DNA of 64,000 nucleotides from UBA10677 sp045532295 (GCA_045532295.1 JAZSFP010000004.1:69161-133160), one strand, 5' to 3'; positions 41,786 through 51,117 are shown, numbered from the stretch's first letter. Notes: generated by a model from the letters alone, not told the origin. Numbers and translations: made by a program.

Positions 41786-42798
41786 TATCTTACGGGAGGC
41801 ACGAGACCGATTTTGCGGTACACTTTAGCAAGCGTTTTGTAAGCAATCCTCGACGCCTTGTCCGCGCCCTGTTTCATAAGCGCGTCAAGATAGCCCTTGT
41901 CGGCGATGAGTTTAGCGTACTCTTCCCTAATGGGACGGAAATACTCTACTACCGCCTCGCCCACGCGCGTTTTGAAGGTTGCGTAGTCCGAGGAGGCAAA
42001 CTCTCTCTCCGCCTCTTCCACACTTATTCCGCTAAAGGTGGAGTAAATGGTCAAAAGGTTGCTAATGCCCGGCTTATCTTGAGCGAACTTTATCTGATTG
42101 TCGCTGTCCGTTACCGCGCGCTTAAACTTGCGCATAACGGTGTCGGGATCGTCGAGAAGGAAAATCGTGCCGTTGTGGTTGTCGTCCGTCTTGCCCATTT
42201 TTGCGGTGGGGTCGAGGAGCGAATAAATCTTCGCGCCCACTTTGGGATAAAAGCCCTCGGGAACGACGAAGGTGGGGGAAAACTTGTTGTTAAAGCGTTC
42301 TGCTATCGTTCTTGCAAGTTCGAGGTGTTGCTGTTGGTCCTTGCCGATAGGAACGAGGTCGGCTTGGTAAAGCAGAATATCCGCCGCCATAAGCGTTGGG
42401 TAAGCAAAAAGTCCGACGTTCACGTTCTCGGGCGCTTTTGCGCTCTTGTCCTTAAACTGCGTCATACGCCTTGCCTCGCCGTACTGCGTGTAGCAGTTAA
42501 GCACCCAAGCAAGTTCGGCGTGCGCAGGCACGTGGCTCTGAACGAAAAGCGTGCATTTATCGGGCGTAAGTCCCATTGCGATAAAGAACGCCATAAAGTC
42601 GTAAGTTCTCTTGCGTAAATCCGCAGGAATATTGTCTACCGTAAGCGAGTGAAGGTCCGCAACCGCGTAATAGCAGTCCAAGGTCTTCGTCATATCCACC
42701 ATATTCTTGAGCGCGCCGATATAGTTGCCTATCGTCAAGTCGCCCGTAGGCTTGAGCGCAGAGAACACGGTCTGTCTTTTATTATCGTCTAATGCCAT
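41785..42798 (-). CDS. trpS: Tryptophanyl-tRNA synthetase
   Basis: 337 aa, normal length. The HIGH-like site is PTGDLTIGNYIGAL, the KMSKS-like site is AKMGKTDDN, and LMAADILLYQADLVPIGKDQ is the family tryptophan-pocket block. It charges tRNA-Trp in the cytoplasm. GAGG is nine bases upstream. Confidence 0.97.
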   Translation of the reverse strand: MALDDNKRQTVFSALKPTGDLTIGNYIGALKNMVDMTKTLDCYYAVADLHSLTVDNIPADLRKRTYDFMAFFIAMGLTPDKCTLFVQSHVPAHAELAWVLNCYTQYGEARRMTQFKDKSAKAPENVNVGLFAYPTLMAADILLYQADLVPIGKDQQQHLELARTIAERFNNKFSPTFVVPEGFYPKVGAKIYSLLDPTAKMGKTDDNHNGTIFLLDDPDTVMRKFKRAVTDSDNQIKFAQDKPGISNLLTIYSTFSGISVEEAEREFASSDYATFKTRVGEAVVEYFRPIREEYAKLIADKGYLDALMKQGADKASRIAYKTLAKVYRKIGLVPPVR

Positions 42799-42815
42799 TA
42801 TATTAAACCTCTTTA

Positions 42816-44294
42816 CTACTTCTCGTTGATATAATCCGCTACCGTTTGTTGCGCTTGCGTGCGGTCCACTACGCCCTCGAACCTCTTCTTAAGCGTGGGA
42901 AGTTCGCTCAAACTTTCGGGAAGGGGGAGCGCGGTTACCTCTTCTAATAACTTCATAGCGTCGATACCCTCTTTGCTATCGTCCTCGCCGATTGCAGAGA
43001 GTACGGAGTTTACGAACTTATAGGGGCTTGCGGTGGAAAGAATAACGGTGTGCGTTTCGTCGTCCGTCGCGTCGTAGTACTTTTGGTAAACGGCGAACGC
43101 AACGGCGGTATGCGTGTCCATAATGTATCCCGTGTCTTCAAACCAGTCGGCAATGGTCTCCATAACCTCGTCCTCTTCGGCGTAGTCAGCGAAGAACTCT
43201 TCGTTAAGTCTTGCCTGCTCGTCCTCGCTTATTTCGTACTTACCCTCACGAGCGAGCGCGCTCATACGCTCTTTAGTGAGAGCGTCGTCTCTACCCGACA
43301 GTTCGTAGACGAGGCGTTCGAGGTTAGAGGATATTAAAATATCCATTGAAGGACTGCTCGTTTTGTGGAAAGGACGGTTGATATCGTACTCGCCCGAAAG
43401 CATAAAGTCAGTCAAAATATTGTTCTTATTCGACGCGCAGATAAGTTTATTTACGGGAAGTCCCATTCTCTTAGCGTAATAGCCTGCCAAGATGTTTCCA
43501 AAGTTACCCGTGGGAACGACGAAGTTAATCTTCTCGCCTCTCTCCACTTCGCCACCTTCAACGAGGTCGATATACGCGGAGAAGTAGTAGACGATTTGCG
43601 GAACTAAACGGCCGAAGTTAATAGAGTTAGCCGACGAGAACGCGTAGCCTTTATCCGCTAAAAGTTTAGCCATTTCCTTGTCGGTAAAGATTTTCTTAAC
43701 GGCGGACTGAGCGTCGTCGAAGTTACCCTTGATGCCCGTAACGAACACGTTTTCGCCTTTCTGCGTCATCATTTGCAGTTTTTGAAGGTTGGAAACGCCG
43801 TCGGAGGGATAGAATACGATAACTTCCGTGCCCTCTACGTCTCTAAAGCCCTCAAGCGCCGCTTTGCCCGTGTCACCGCTCGTTGCAACCAAGATTAAGG
43901 TTTTCTCGTCGTGGCCGAGCAGTTTTTTACTTCCCGTAAGCAGGTACGGAAGAAGGGTGAGGGCGATATCCTTGAACGCGTGCGTAGGTCCGTGCCAAAG
44001 TTCGAGCGTAGAAGTACCTTCGCCCACTACCGTTACGGGAGCGGGGTCGCCGTCGAAACGCGCGTACGCTTTCTCGGTGTAAGTGGGAAGATCCTTAAGT
44101 TCGCCCAAGAACTTACTTATAATAAAGTTTGCGCGCTGGGGATAGTCCATTTCACCCATTGCTTTAATGTCGTCTGCCGTTACCTCGGGGAAAAAGGCGG
44201 GAACGAAAAGCCCGCCTTCCTCGGATAGTCCTTTTACAACGGCCTCAGGACCGCTGACGCTAACTTGGTTGTTTCTGGTGCTAACGAATTTCAC
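42816..44294 (-). CDS. thrC: Threonine synthase
   Basis: 492 aa, the long (type-2) form. PLP-binding Lys in GPTHAFKDIAL, then LVATSGDTGKAALEGF and VVPTGNFGNILAGYYAKRMG. It converts O-phosphohomoserine to threonine. The start codon is GTG at 44294, with AAGGA seven bases upstream. It follows a P-loop gene by 15 bases. Confidence 0.96.
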   Translation of the reverse strand: MKFVSTRNNQVSVSGPEAVVKGLSEEGGLFVPAFFPEVTADDIKAMGEMDYPQRANFIISKFLGELKDLPTYTEKAYARFDGDPAPVTVVGEGTSTLELWHGPTHAFKDIALTLLPYLLTGSKKLLGHDEKTLILVATSGDTGKAALEGFRDVEGTEVIVFYPSDGVSNLQKLQMMTQKGENVFVTGIKGNFDDAQSAVKKIFTDKEMAKLLADKGYAFSSANSINFGRLVPQIVYYFSAYIDLVEGGEVERGEKINFVVPTGNFGNILAGYYAKRMGLPVNKLICASNKNNILTDFMLSGEYDINRPFHKTSSPSMDILISSNLERLVYELSGRDDALTKERMSALAREGKYEISEDEQARLNEEFFADYAEEDEVMETIADWFEDTGYIMDTHTAVAFAVYQKYYDATDDETHTVILSTASPYKFVNSVLSAIGEDDSKEGIDAMKLLEEVTALPLPESLSELPTLKKRFEGVVDRTQAQQTVADYINEK

Positions 44295-44309
44295 TATGAT
44301 GTCCTTCTT

Positions 44310-44711
44310 TTAAATGTATTTGCGCATAAACGGGGGAACTTCCTCCGCCGAGACGGTTATGGTAAAGTTCGCGCCCGTCTCTACGCTCAAATCGTCAAGT
44401 TTTTTGAGCGTGTATTCAAGTCCGTCCACGGGAAGTTCCATAAACTTCGCCGGTCCGTCCATAAATATGTCGGTAATGTCGTAGTTGCCTGCAAGCAGTC
44501 CGCTAACGAAACTGATAAAGCAACACTCGTCCTTAATGTCGTAGTTATTAACGCTTATAAAACGAATTGCGCTCGAAAGTGAGGTCGAGTGGTCGGGGTT
44601 ATCCGTCATATAGATAACGCATCCCTTACTCTCACTTGCGCGCTCGTTCGCTTTTGCGATAATGCGCTCCGTCTTTCCACTGCCTTTCGCTCCGTAAACA
44701 AGATTAATCAT
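44310..44711 (-). CDS. Small P-loop ATPase-like protein
   Basis: 133 aa from MINLVYGAKGSGKTERI at 44711 (GGAGG eight bases upstream; an earlier ATG overlaps that site). Walker A is GAKGSGKT, with IFMDGPAKF as a possible Walker B. It is too short for a complete AAA or kinase domain. First gene of the thrC operon; function unknown. Confidence 0.75.
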   Translation of the reverse strand: MINLVYGAKGSGKTERIIAKANERASESKGCVIYMTDNPDHSTSLSSAIRFISVNNYDIKDECCFISFVSGLLAGNYDITDIFMDGPAKFMELPVDGLEYTLKKLDDLSVETGANFTITVSAEEVPPFMRKYI

Positions 44712-44769
44712 TTCCTTTACCTCCATAGTATAGTATATTTTTTAGTAGGCTCTCAGCCTCTCTATATAT

Positions 44770-44798
44770 ATTATACAATATAAAAACGATAATGTCAT
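44770..44798 (-). promoter_or_regulatory. Promoter of the P-loop-thrC-trpS operon
   Basis: ATGACA (44793-44798), 17-base spacer, TATAAT (44770-44775) on the minus strand. An AGGCT-GAG-AGCCT hairpin lies in the leader. Confidence 0.75.
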
Positions 44799-44814
44799 CT
44801 TTTTTAAGCGATAA

Positions 44815-45128
44815 TTTTGTGAAACCCACGGCGCGTGGGGGCGTTTTCTCGCTTTCGCTCGGTGTGAGGAGTTACTCAAAGCATTTTTTGTCATACCGAG
44901 CGGAACGAACGGTAGTGAGTGAAGTCGAGCGTATCTTTATTTTTTAGATACACTCCACGCGGTTGCTACGCAACCTTGGTCGGTATGACAATTATAGGGG
45001 GAGGTACGCAACCTTGGTCGGTATGACAGTAATGGGACGGTGCTAACGGCTCGGTCGGTATGACACCTATAAACTTTGATATGTCATACCGAGCGGAGTG
45101 AGCAACGCGAACGCAGTCGAGCGTATCT
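44815..45128. repeat. Repeat block R8, CATACCGAGCG type
   Basis: Several copies of TGTCATACCGAGCGGA...GAGCGTATCT and its inverse AGATACACTCC...TCGGTATGACA, with TTGCTACGCAACCTTGGTCG words and a CCCACGGCGCGTGGG palindrome. It abuts the stop of the GIY-YIG gene. Confidence 0.85.
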
Positions 45129-45509
45129 TTACAATAAACTCTCTCTAACGTCAATCCACTCAGGATTAACTCGTTCAACCAAGTCGTTCTTTTTCTTTCT
45201 CGACCACTTTTTAAGCGTTTTTTCTCGTTCAATTGCCTCTTTTACGTCGGTAGTCGTTTCGTAATAAACTAACTTATAAAGTCTATAACGAGCCGTGAAA
45301 CTATTGATGAAAACTTCGTCCTCGTGCTCAAACAACCGTCTTGATAAATTATTCGTTACTCCTATATAAAGTACGGTGTTTGATTGATTTGTTAAAAAAT
45401 ATACGTAGTACATTTTAACTCCATTATTTTTTAGATACACTCCACGCGGTTGCTACGCAACCTTGGTCGGTATGACACCTATAAACTTTGATATGTCATA
45501 CCGAGCGGA
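45053..45509. mobile_element. Repeat-bounded GIY-YIG cassette (candidate mobile unit)
   Basis: TGTCATACCGA (45082-45092) and TCGGTATGACA (45467-45477) are perfect inverted ends around the GIY-YIG gene. A 45-base direct repeat (45053-45097 and 45465-45509, identical) contains these ends and a 16-base spacer CCTATAAACTTTGATA. The spacing of 412 bases equals one cassette. Mobility is inferred. Confidence 0.55.
45129..45413 (-). CDS. Small GIY-YIG nuclease (YhbQ/UPF0213-like)
   Basis: 94 aa from MYYVYFLTNQSNTVLYIGVT at 45413 (GGAG five bases upstream). The GIY-YIG signature is YYVYFL ... LYIGVTNNLSRRLFEH, with the catalytic Arg (NNLSRRL) and a C-terminal Glu (AIEREKTLKKW). Single-domain members cut nucleic acids; biological roles are mostly unknown. 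The stop codon directly touches the flanking repeat, and the repeat on the other side ends about 15 bases before the start. Confidence 0.85.
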   Translation of the reverse strand: MYYVYFLTNQSNTVLYIGVTNNLSRRLFEHEDEVFINSFTARYRLYKLVYYETTTDVKEAIEREKTLKKWSRKKKNDLVERVNPEWIDVRESLL

Positions 45510-45640
45510 ACGAACGAAGTGAGCGAAGTCGAGCGTATCTCAAAAAACCAAGTCTATACGCGGAAGAAGTGCTTGCGCTCCCTTCACAAAGGCGCGCCCC
45601 TCGCTCCCACGCGCCGTGGGTCGAGCGTATCTTTATTTTT
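45414..45640. repeat. Repeat block R9 between the GIY-YIG and citrate-synthase-like genes
   Basis: Carries AGATACACTCCACGCGG, the right-hand 45-base repeat, GAAGTCGAGCGTATCT twice and a CCCACGCGCCGTGGG palindrome. No gene. Confidence 0.8.
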
Positions 45641-47038
45641 CTAAAGTTTAACTTGCAAAAGTTTATGATACTCCTTATCAAACAATCTTACCATACTATC
45701 GAGTTCGTCGTCGCCCATAATGGTGTTGCGACCTAAGGCGTACTCGGCGTCCACTTGCTCTTTGAGAGAGAGAACGACGGGGGAGGTTTTGTCTACGGCG
45801 TGTTGAGCGTCGAGACCGTAGTAAGCGTTAATCCAGTAAGCGATACCCGCAGTACCGGAAGTGTTGGAAATGGAAACGGTGGGTTTTCTGCCGAGGATTT
45901 TCTCGGTATTGAACACGTTGTAGATTTCCTCGTCTTTCAAAAGTCCATCGGCGTGGATACCTGCTCTCGTAGCGTTGAACGCTTTGCCGGCAAAAGGCGT
46001 ACGGGGCGGAATAGAATAGCCCACTTCGTTCTCGAAATACTCCGCAATCTCGGTTATTGCGGTAAAGTCCATACCGTCGGTCGTGCCTTTCATTTGCGCG
46101 TACTCGATACACATAGCCTCGGTGGGACAGTTACCCGTTCTCTCGCCGATACCGAGGAGCGAACAGTTTACACCGCTACAACCGTAAAGCCACGAAGTCG
46201 TAGCGTTAACCACCGCTTTGTAGAAGTCGTTATGACCGTGCCACTCGAGCCAAGCGGACGGAACTTCGGCGTAGTAGTTAAGACCGTAGATAATGCCGGG
46301 CACTGAACGGGGCAACGCTGAGCCGGGGTAAGGCACGCCGTAGCCGAGCGTATCGCAAGCGCGGATTTTAATGGGCATTTTAACTTCTTCCGCAAGACGC
46401 ATAAGTTCGCTCGCAAAAGGCACTACGAACCCGTAGAAGTCCGCTCTCGTAATGTCTTCAAAGTGACAACGAGGCACGATACCGCAGTCGAGCGCGCTCT
46501 TTACGATACCAAGATACTTGTCGAGCGCTTTCTTGCGGTCAAGTTTCATCTTGTTATAGATATGATAGTCCGAGCAACTTACCAAGATACCCGTTTCCTT
46601 AATCTCCATTTCCTTTACGAGTTGGAAGTCCTTTTCGTTGGCTCTAATCCAACTGGTAATTTCGGGGAAAGGCAGTCCAAGTTCACGGCAAGCGCGAACG
46701 GCTTGGCGGTCTTTCTCGGTGTAGAGGAAGAATTCGCTCGCCCTAATAATGCCTTTAGGTCCGCCAAGTTTGCTTTCAAGACGGAAAATATCGGTAATCT
46801 GCTTAACCGAGAGGGGCGCGGTGGACTGCTGACCGTCACGGAAAGTCGTGTCCGTTATCCACCACTCTTCCGCAGGTGACATAGGTACTCTGCGGTCGTT
46901 GAACGCTACCTTGGGAACTTCGTCGTAGTTGAAAATTCCACGGTAAAGTTCGGGAGTGTCGGGATTGCGCAACTCAAAGTCGTGTTCCTCACGCTCGAGC
47001 AAGCCCGTTTTCTTGTTGTTATGTAATTTATATTCCAT
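45641..47038 (-). CDS. Re-citrate synthase / isopropylmalate synthase-like enzyme
   Basis: 465 aa. The DRE-TIM metallolyase signature is DTTFRDGQQS, with EWHGHNDF and GERTGNCPTEA carrying metal and acyl-CoA residues. The N-terminal ~70 residues (KTGLLEREEHDFELRNPD ... WWITDTT) are typical of a clostridial branch annotated as isopropylmalate/homocitrate synthase, which may act as Re-citrate synthase. It has no C-terminal leucine-binding regulatory domain. It starts two bases after the aminotransferase stop, so glutamate/aspartate-family metabolism is a plausible setting. Confidence 0.75.
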   Translation of the reverse strand: MEYKLHNNKKTGLLEREEHDFELRNPDTPELYRGIFNYDEVPKVAFNDRRVPMSPAEEWWITDTTFRDGQQSTAPLSVKQITDIFRLESKLGGPKGIIRASEFFLYTEKDRQAVRACRELGLPFPEITSWIRANEKDFQLVKEMEIKETGILVSCSDYHIYNKMKLDRKKALDKYLGIVKSALDCGIVPRCHFEDITRADFYGFVVPFASELMRLAEEVKMPIKIRACDTLGYGVPYPGSALPRSVPGIIYGLNYYAEVPSAWLEWHGHNDFYKAVVNATTSWLYGCSGVNCSLLGIGERTGNCPTEAMCIEYAQMKGTTDGMDFTAITEIAEYFENEVGYSIPPRTPFAGKAFNATRAGIHADGLLKDEEIYNVFNTEKILGRKPTVSISNTSGTAGIAYWINAYYGLDAQHAVDKTSPVVLSLKEQVDAEYALGRNTIMGDDELDSMVRLFDKEYHKLLQVKL

Positions 47039-47040
47039 AG

Positions 47041-48240
47041 TTAGTCCTCCATTGATTTGGCGAACTCACCCATTCTGTCAACGCCCTTGACGATATCGTC
47101 TTCGGATATTGCGTAGGAGAGTCGCACGTACTCACTCGCTCCGAACGATTCGCAAGGAATTACCGTTACGGCTTTCTCGTCGAGAAGTGTCGATGCCAGT
47201 TCGTGAGCGGTATTTATTTGTTTGCCGTCGTATTTTTTACCGAAAAGTTGGGATACTTTCACCAGCGCGTAGAACGCTCCGTCGGGGCGGATAAACTCAA
47301 AGCCGTTCTCGGTGAGTTTTTCCATTATAAGCGCGCGACGGGAAGAAAAGGACGCGAGCATAGTTTCAAGGAATTTTTCGCCCTCGCTCGAGCAGTACGC
47401 CGTAACGGTGGCTACCTGCGCGATTGAATTTGGGTTAGAGGTCATATGACTTTGCATATTGCTAATAGCCTTCGCCACCTTCGCCTCGCACGCGATAAAG
47501 CCTATTCTCCAGCCCGTCATAGCGTAACTCTTGCTTACGCCGTTGACGATTATCGTTTGCGCTTTCACCTTCTCAGAGTACGACGCAATTGACACGATTT
47601 CTTTGCCCGTATAGTTGAGCATTTCGTAAATCTCGTCGCTAACTACCGTTATTCCGCTCTCTTCCACTACCTTTGCAAGCGCGTAAATTTCCTCTTTCGA
47701 GTAAACCGCGCCGGTGGGGTTGTTGGGGTTGTTGAGCACGAGCGCAACCGTCTTATGCGTTATCGCTCTACGAAGTTCGTCCGCGGTTATCTTAAAACCG
47801 TTCTCTTCCTTCGTCTCAACGAATATCGGCTTTCCGCCCGCTAAAGTAATGAGTTCTGGGTAGGTAAGCCAGTATGGAGTAGGCACGATTACTTCGTCGC
47901 CCTCCTCTACTATCGCCATAAACACGTTAGCAAGCGAGTGCTTTGCGCCGTTGCTTACCACGATATTCTCGGGAGCGTAGGTTAAGTGATTGTCCTTTTG
48001 AAGTTTGTCGCAAATCGCCTTTTTTATCTCCACCGTTCCGCTTGCAGGCGTGTATTTAGTCTTACCCTCGTCAAGCGCTCTTTTAGCGGACTCAATGATA
48101 TACGACGGCGTGTTAAAGTCAGGCTCGCCTGCGCCAAAGGACACTACGTCAACGCCCTCTTCCTTGAGTTTTTTGGACTTTGCAGTGAGCGCGAGCGTAA
48201 GCGACGGACTAATTTGTAATGCTCTTTGAGAAATTTTCAT
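47041..48240 (-). CDS. Class I PLP aminotransferase, aspartate aminotransferase type
   Basis: 399 aa. PLP-binding Lys in GVSKSYAMTGWRIGF, with NNPNNPTGAVYSKEE and VSDEIYEML as in AspC/AAT-Ib enzymes. It moves amino groups between aspartate or related amino acids and 2-oxoglutarate. AAGGAG is eight bases upstream. Cotranscribed with the citrate-synthase-like gene. Confidence 0.93.
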   Translation of the reverse strand: MKISQRALQISPSLTLALTAKSKKLKEEGVDVVSFGAGEPDFNTPSYIIESAKRALDEGKTKYTPASGTVEIKKAICDKLQKDNHLTYAPENIVVSNGAKHSLANVFMAIVEEGDEVIVPTPYWLTYPELITLAGGKPIFVETKEENGFKITADELRRAITHKTVALVLNNPNNPTGAVYSKEEIYALAKVVEESGITVVSDEIYEMLNYTGKEIVSIASYSEKVKAQTIIVNGVSKSYAMTGWRIGFIACEAKVAKAISNMQSHMTSNPNSIAQVATVTAYCSSEGEKFLETMLASFSSRRALIMEKLTENGFEFIRPDGAFYALVKVSQLFGKKYDGKQINTAHELASTLLDEKAVTVIPCESFGASEYVRLSYAISEDDIVKGVDRMGEFAKSMED

Positions 48241-48310
48241 AGAAGTATCTCCTTGCTGCTTTTTCTTTTCGTTGGTTTATAGTGGTATTTTTGCCTATAA
48301 TACCAAGTAT

Positions 48311-48339
48311 ATTATACAATATTTTAAAAGTAAAGGCAA
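48311..48339 (-). promoter_or_regulatory. Probable promoter of the aminotransferase unit
   Basis: TTGCCT (48334-48339), 17-base spacer, TATAAT (48311-48316) on the minus strand. A GGTATT / AATACC hairpin lies in the leader. Confidence 0.55.
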
Positions 48340-48420
48340 TTAAATTGATTATATTCTATAAAATTTTATTTGTTTTTAATAATATTTCACGGTTTAAACA
48401 CACTTATTGAACGCAATCAC

Positions 48421-48457
48421 GAAAACAAAAAAGAACGGAATAGATTATCCGTTCTTT
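48421..48457 (-). terminator. Terminator of nahK
   Basis: AAAGAACGGA / TCCGTTCTTT, 10-bp perfect stem with eight-base loop, then TTTTGTTTTCG on the minus strand. A second AT-rich hairpin AAAAAACGA / TCGTTTTTT (48500-48508 with 48516-48524) starts at the stop codon itself. Confidence 0.85.
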
Positions 48458-48523
48458 ATTTTAGTGTAAATCGTATTGATTCTTCAGCGTTTTGTCACGA
48501 AAAAACGATACCGTTTCGTTTTT

Positions 48524-49609
48524 TTAGATATATTGTTCTACGATTGCGAGCATTTTATCGTACTGCTCTTCCATTTCTTTTACGAGACGGAACTGGGTAC
48601 GGGTACGGTAAAGGTTGTGGTTTTCCTTGTGAATTCTAAAGTAGTGGTCGCCCTCAAGGTAGTCGGTCAAGAATCTGATACCGCACTCAAGCGTCATCAT
48701 AATTGAGCCCAGAGGCATTGCTCTAACTTCAGCGGGAAAGAGCGTTCCAGAGAGCGCGCCGAGGAAACCTTTTGAATAAACCTCAAAAAGTTCGAGCGAG
48801 AAATGTACTTTGGATAAGTCCTCTTCGTCCTCTAACGCGGTGGAACAACCAAAGCGAACGGAGTCGCCGAAGTCGTAGCAAACGCTACCCTTCATAACGG
48901 TATCAAGGTCGATAACGGAAACCGCCTTGCCCGTTTCAGCGTCGAGAAGAACGTTGTTGAGTTTGGTGTCGTTGTGGGTTACTCTCCATTTAAGTTCGCC
49001 ACGCTCGAGCATATCAACGATTTTACTGCAAGTATCCTTGTGAGCGAGCGCAAACTCGATTTCTTCCTTGCAATCCTTTGCTCTGCCGTACTTGTCTTCC
49101 TCAAGAGCCTTGATAAAGTTCTCAAAGCGAATTGCGGTGTGGTGGAAGTTAGGGATTACGTCAACGATTTCGCTTGCGTCAAAGCCGTCGAGCATTTTAG
49201 CGAACTTACCAAAAGCAACTCCGCTCTGGTAAAAGTCCTCGCTCGTTCTCGCCATATTGAGCGAAACGGTCTCGTCGATAAAGATATAGGTGCGGAAAAC
49301 TTTCTCGCCGTAACGATAATAGTTCTTGCCGTCCTTAGTCAAGATAAGCGTCATAGCCTCGCGCTCGGGATTGCCACCCTCAGCCTCTATACTCTTCTTC
49401 GCGTGAGCAAGCACCTTTTCAATGTTGCCCATAAGCGCGTCTACGTCCTTAAATACGGAAGTGTTAATTCTTTGAAGTATGTACTTCTTCTGGGTAGTAA
49501 TGATAAGGTAAGTATCGTTAATGTGTCCGTCTCCGTAGGGCGCGTAAGATACTACTTCGCCTTCGATTTGGAACTGCTCTGCAATTTCGTTGAGTTGTTG
49601 AGTCGTCAT
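48524..49609 (-). CDS. nahK: N-acetylhexosamine 1-kinase
   Basis: 361 aa. It matches bifidobacterial NahK closely in order and wording: PYGDGHINDTYLI, YILQRINTSVF, the kinase motif RVTHNDTKLNNVLLDA, IDLDTVMKGSVCYDFGDSVR, and TLECGIRFLTDYLEGD. It is an APH/choline-kinase-fold enzyme that phosphorylates GlcNAc/GalNAc at C1 for the lacto-N-biose/galacto-N-biose route used on mucin and milk glycans. The other genes of that route are not in the window. GAGG is nine bases upstream. Confidence 0.9.
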   Translation of the reverse strand: MTTQQLNEIAEQFQIEGEVVSYAPYGDGHINDTYLIITTQKKYILQRINTSVFKDVDALMGNIEKVLAHAKKSIEAEGGNPEREAMTLILTKDGKNYYRYGEKVFRTYIFIDETVSLNMARTSEDFYQSGVAFGKFAKMLDGFDASEIVDVIPNFHHTAIRFENFIKALEEDKYGRAKDCKEEIEFALAHKDTCSKIVDMLERGELKWRVTHNDTKLNNVLLDAETGKAVSVIDLDTVMKGSVCYDFGDSVRFGCSTALEDEEDLSKVHFSLELFEVYSKGFLGALSGTLFPAEVRAMPLGSIMMTLECGIRFLTDYLEGDHYFRIHKENHNLYRTRTQFRLVKEMEEQYDKMLAIVEQYI

Positions 49610-49764
49610 TTTTTATTTCCTCTTTATTTTTTTATCATATTTCATTATACTGTTAAGATACCAAATGCGTGAATTTTTTGCAAGCGATAAGACACACTTA
49701 TTTTTTTACTTATAAAATAGTGTCCTTTCGTGCAAACTTTCTCGTATTTTGCCACAGCCTTTCA

Positions 49765-49794
49765 ATTATATCACAACCGCTAAAGAGTTGTCAA
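49765..49794 (-). promoter_or_regulatory. Promoter of nahK with long leader
   Basis: TTGACA (49789-49794), 18-base spacer with TG extension, TATAAT (49765-49770) on the minus strand. The ~150-base leader contains a GACAC / GTGTC hairpin around 49690-49730. Confidence 0.75.
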
Positions 49795-49797
49795 GCG

Positions 49798-51072
49798 TTA
49801 TTTATCCTGTTCTTCTTCCTCGTCCTCGCTAAGAACGGTGAGTTTAAGTTCTTGCACGTGCTTAGCGCTTGCCTTAGTTACCTCGAAGAGCAAGCGACCG
49901 CAAGTAACGCTCTCGCCGACGGTGGGGATTTTGTCCATAAGTTCGATAACGAAACCGCTTACGGTAGTAGAGGTAATATCTTCAGGGGGAGTAAGGTCGA
50001 GTTTTTCGTACATTTCAACGAGGTTTTCGTCGCCCGAGACTGCGTAGATATTCTCGCCCGTTTCGGTAAAGAGTTCTTCCACCTCGTCGTGCTCGTCGTA
50101 GATTTCGCCCACGAGTTCTTCCAAGATATCCTCGAGCGTAACGATACCTTCCGTTCCGCCGAACTCGTCAACGACGATAGCCATATGGATTTTAGCGCGT
50201 TGGAGCATACGAAGTACGGTGGAAATTTTCATTGACGAAGACACGCACACGGAGGGCTGAATAATGCTCTTAACGGATTTTCCGCCGTTATGGTAAAGAT
50301 AATAGAAGTCTTTTTCGTGGATAACGCCCACTACCGCGTCGATAGTCTCGATATAGACGGGCATACGCGAAAAGCCGTTTTCGTGGAAAATCTCGTAGAT
50401 TTTGTCCATTTCGTAGTCCTGTTCTACGGCAATAACGTTAACCCTCGGTATCATAACATCGCGAACGTCAAGGTCCTCGAACTCGATTGCCGAGCGAATA
50501 AGTTGCGATTCGTGTTCTTTAAGTTCGCCCTCTTCTTCCGCCGTTTCAACGATAGTTATAAGTTCGTCCTCAGAGAAAGTCGAGGTCTTTTTGAACTTAA
50601 AGATTTTGCGAAGTAGCCATTTCCAACCACTAAAAATGAGGTTAATCGGGAAAAGAATTATGACGAAAAACTTTAAGAAGGGATAGAGCGCCATTGCTAC
50701 TCCCTCGGGGTTTTCCTTCGCGAAAAGTTTAGGGGTAATTTCGCCGAAAATAAGCACCGCTACCGTCAAAACTGCCGTCGATACCGTCGCAGCCACCGCG
50801 TCGTCCACTATGAGCGAGCCGAAAAGTAAGGTCGCAAGCGTGGTCGCAAGAATATTTACGATATTATTGCCCACCAAAATTGCCGAGAGCAGTTTATCGA
50901 AGTTCTCAGTCATTCGCAAAACTATGCCTGCGCGTTTGTTTCCGCTCTGCTCAAGGTTGAGAAGTCTGATTTTGTTAACCGATGCAAAAGCCATCTCCGA
51001 CCCCGAAAAAAGAGCCGAAAGAATAATGAGCGCTATTATTGAAATTAATAAGCCTACTTGCCCGCCGTCCAT
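49798..51072 (-). CDS. CNNM/CorC (hemolysin-like) membrane protein
   Basis: 424 aa. The N-terminal DUF21/CNNM region has three or four membrane segments (FSGSEMAFASVNKIRLLNLE). A CBS pair (about 200-320) has VRDVMIPRVNVIAVEQD, and the C-terminal CorC/HlyC domain (about 340-420) follows EEDEEEEQDK-type acidic tails. Members are linked to Mg2+ or Na+ transport. AAGGAG is 15 bases before the ATG, unusually far, and no other start fits. Confidence 0.92.
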   Translation of the reverse strand: MDGGQVGLLISIIALIILSALFSGSEMAFASVNKIRLLNLEQSGNKRAGIVLRMTENFDKLLSAILVGNNIVNILATTLATLLFGSLIVDDAVAATVSTAVLTVAVLIFGEITPKLFAKENPEGVAMALYPFLKFFVIILFPINLIFSGWKWLLRKIFKFKKTSTFSEDELITIVETAEEEGELKEHESQLIRSAIEFEDLDVRDVMIPRVNVIAVEQDYEMDKIYEIFHENGFSRMPVYIETIDAVVGVIHEKDFYYLYHNGGKSVKSIIQPSVCVSSSMKISTVLRMLQRAKIHMAIVVDEFGGTEGIVTLEDILEELVGEIYDEHDEVEELFTETGENIYAVSGDENLVEMYEKLDLTPPEDITSTTVSGFVIELMDKIPTVGESVTCGRLLFEVTKASAKHVQELKLTVLSEDEEEEQDK

Positions 51073-51117
51073 TTTTGTTTTTGTTTTCTCCTTAAATTTT
51101 ATTTATTATTCCGTATA

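Noticed and set aside
45082..45477. A classical insertion sequence
   Set aside because: There is no transposase; the only gene is a GIY-YIG nuclease and the inverted ends are also found singly elsewhere, so it is listed only as a candidate unit.
44815..45640. Possible CRISPR array because of many short repeats
   Set aside because: Repeat units vary in length, orientation and spacing, and no unique spacers of constant length lie between them.
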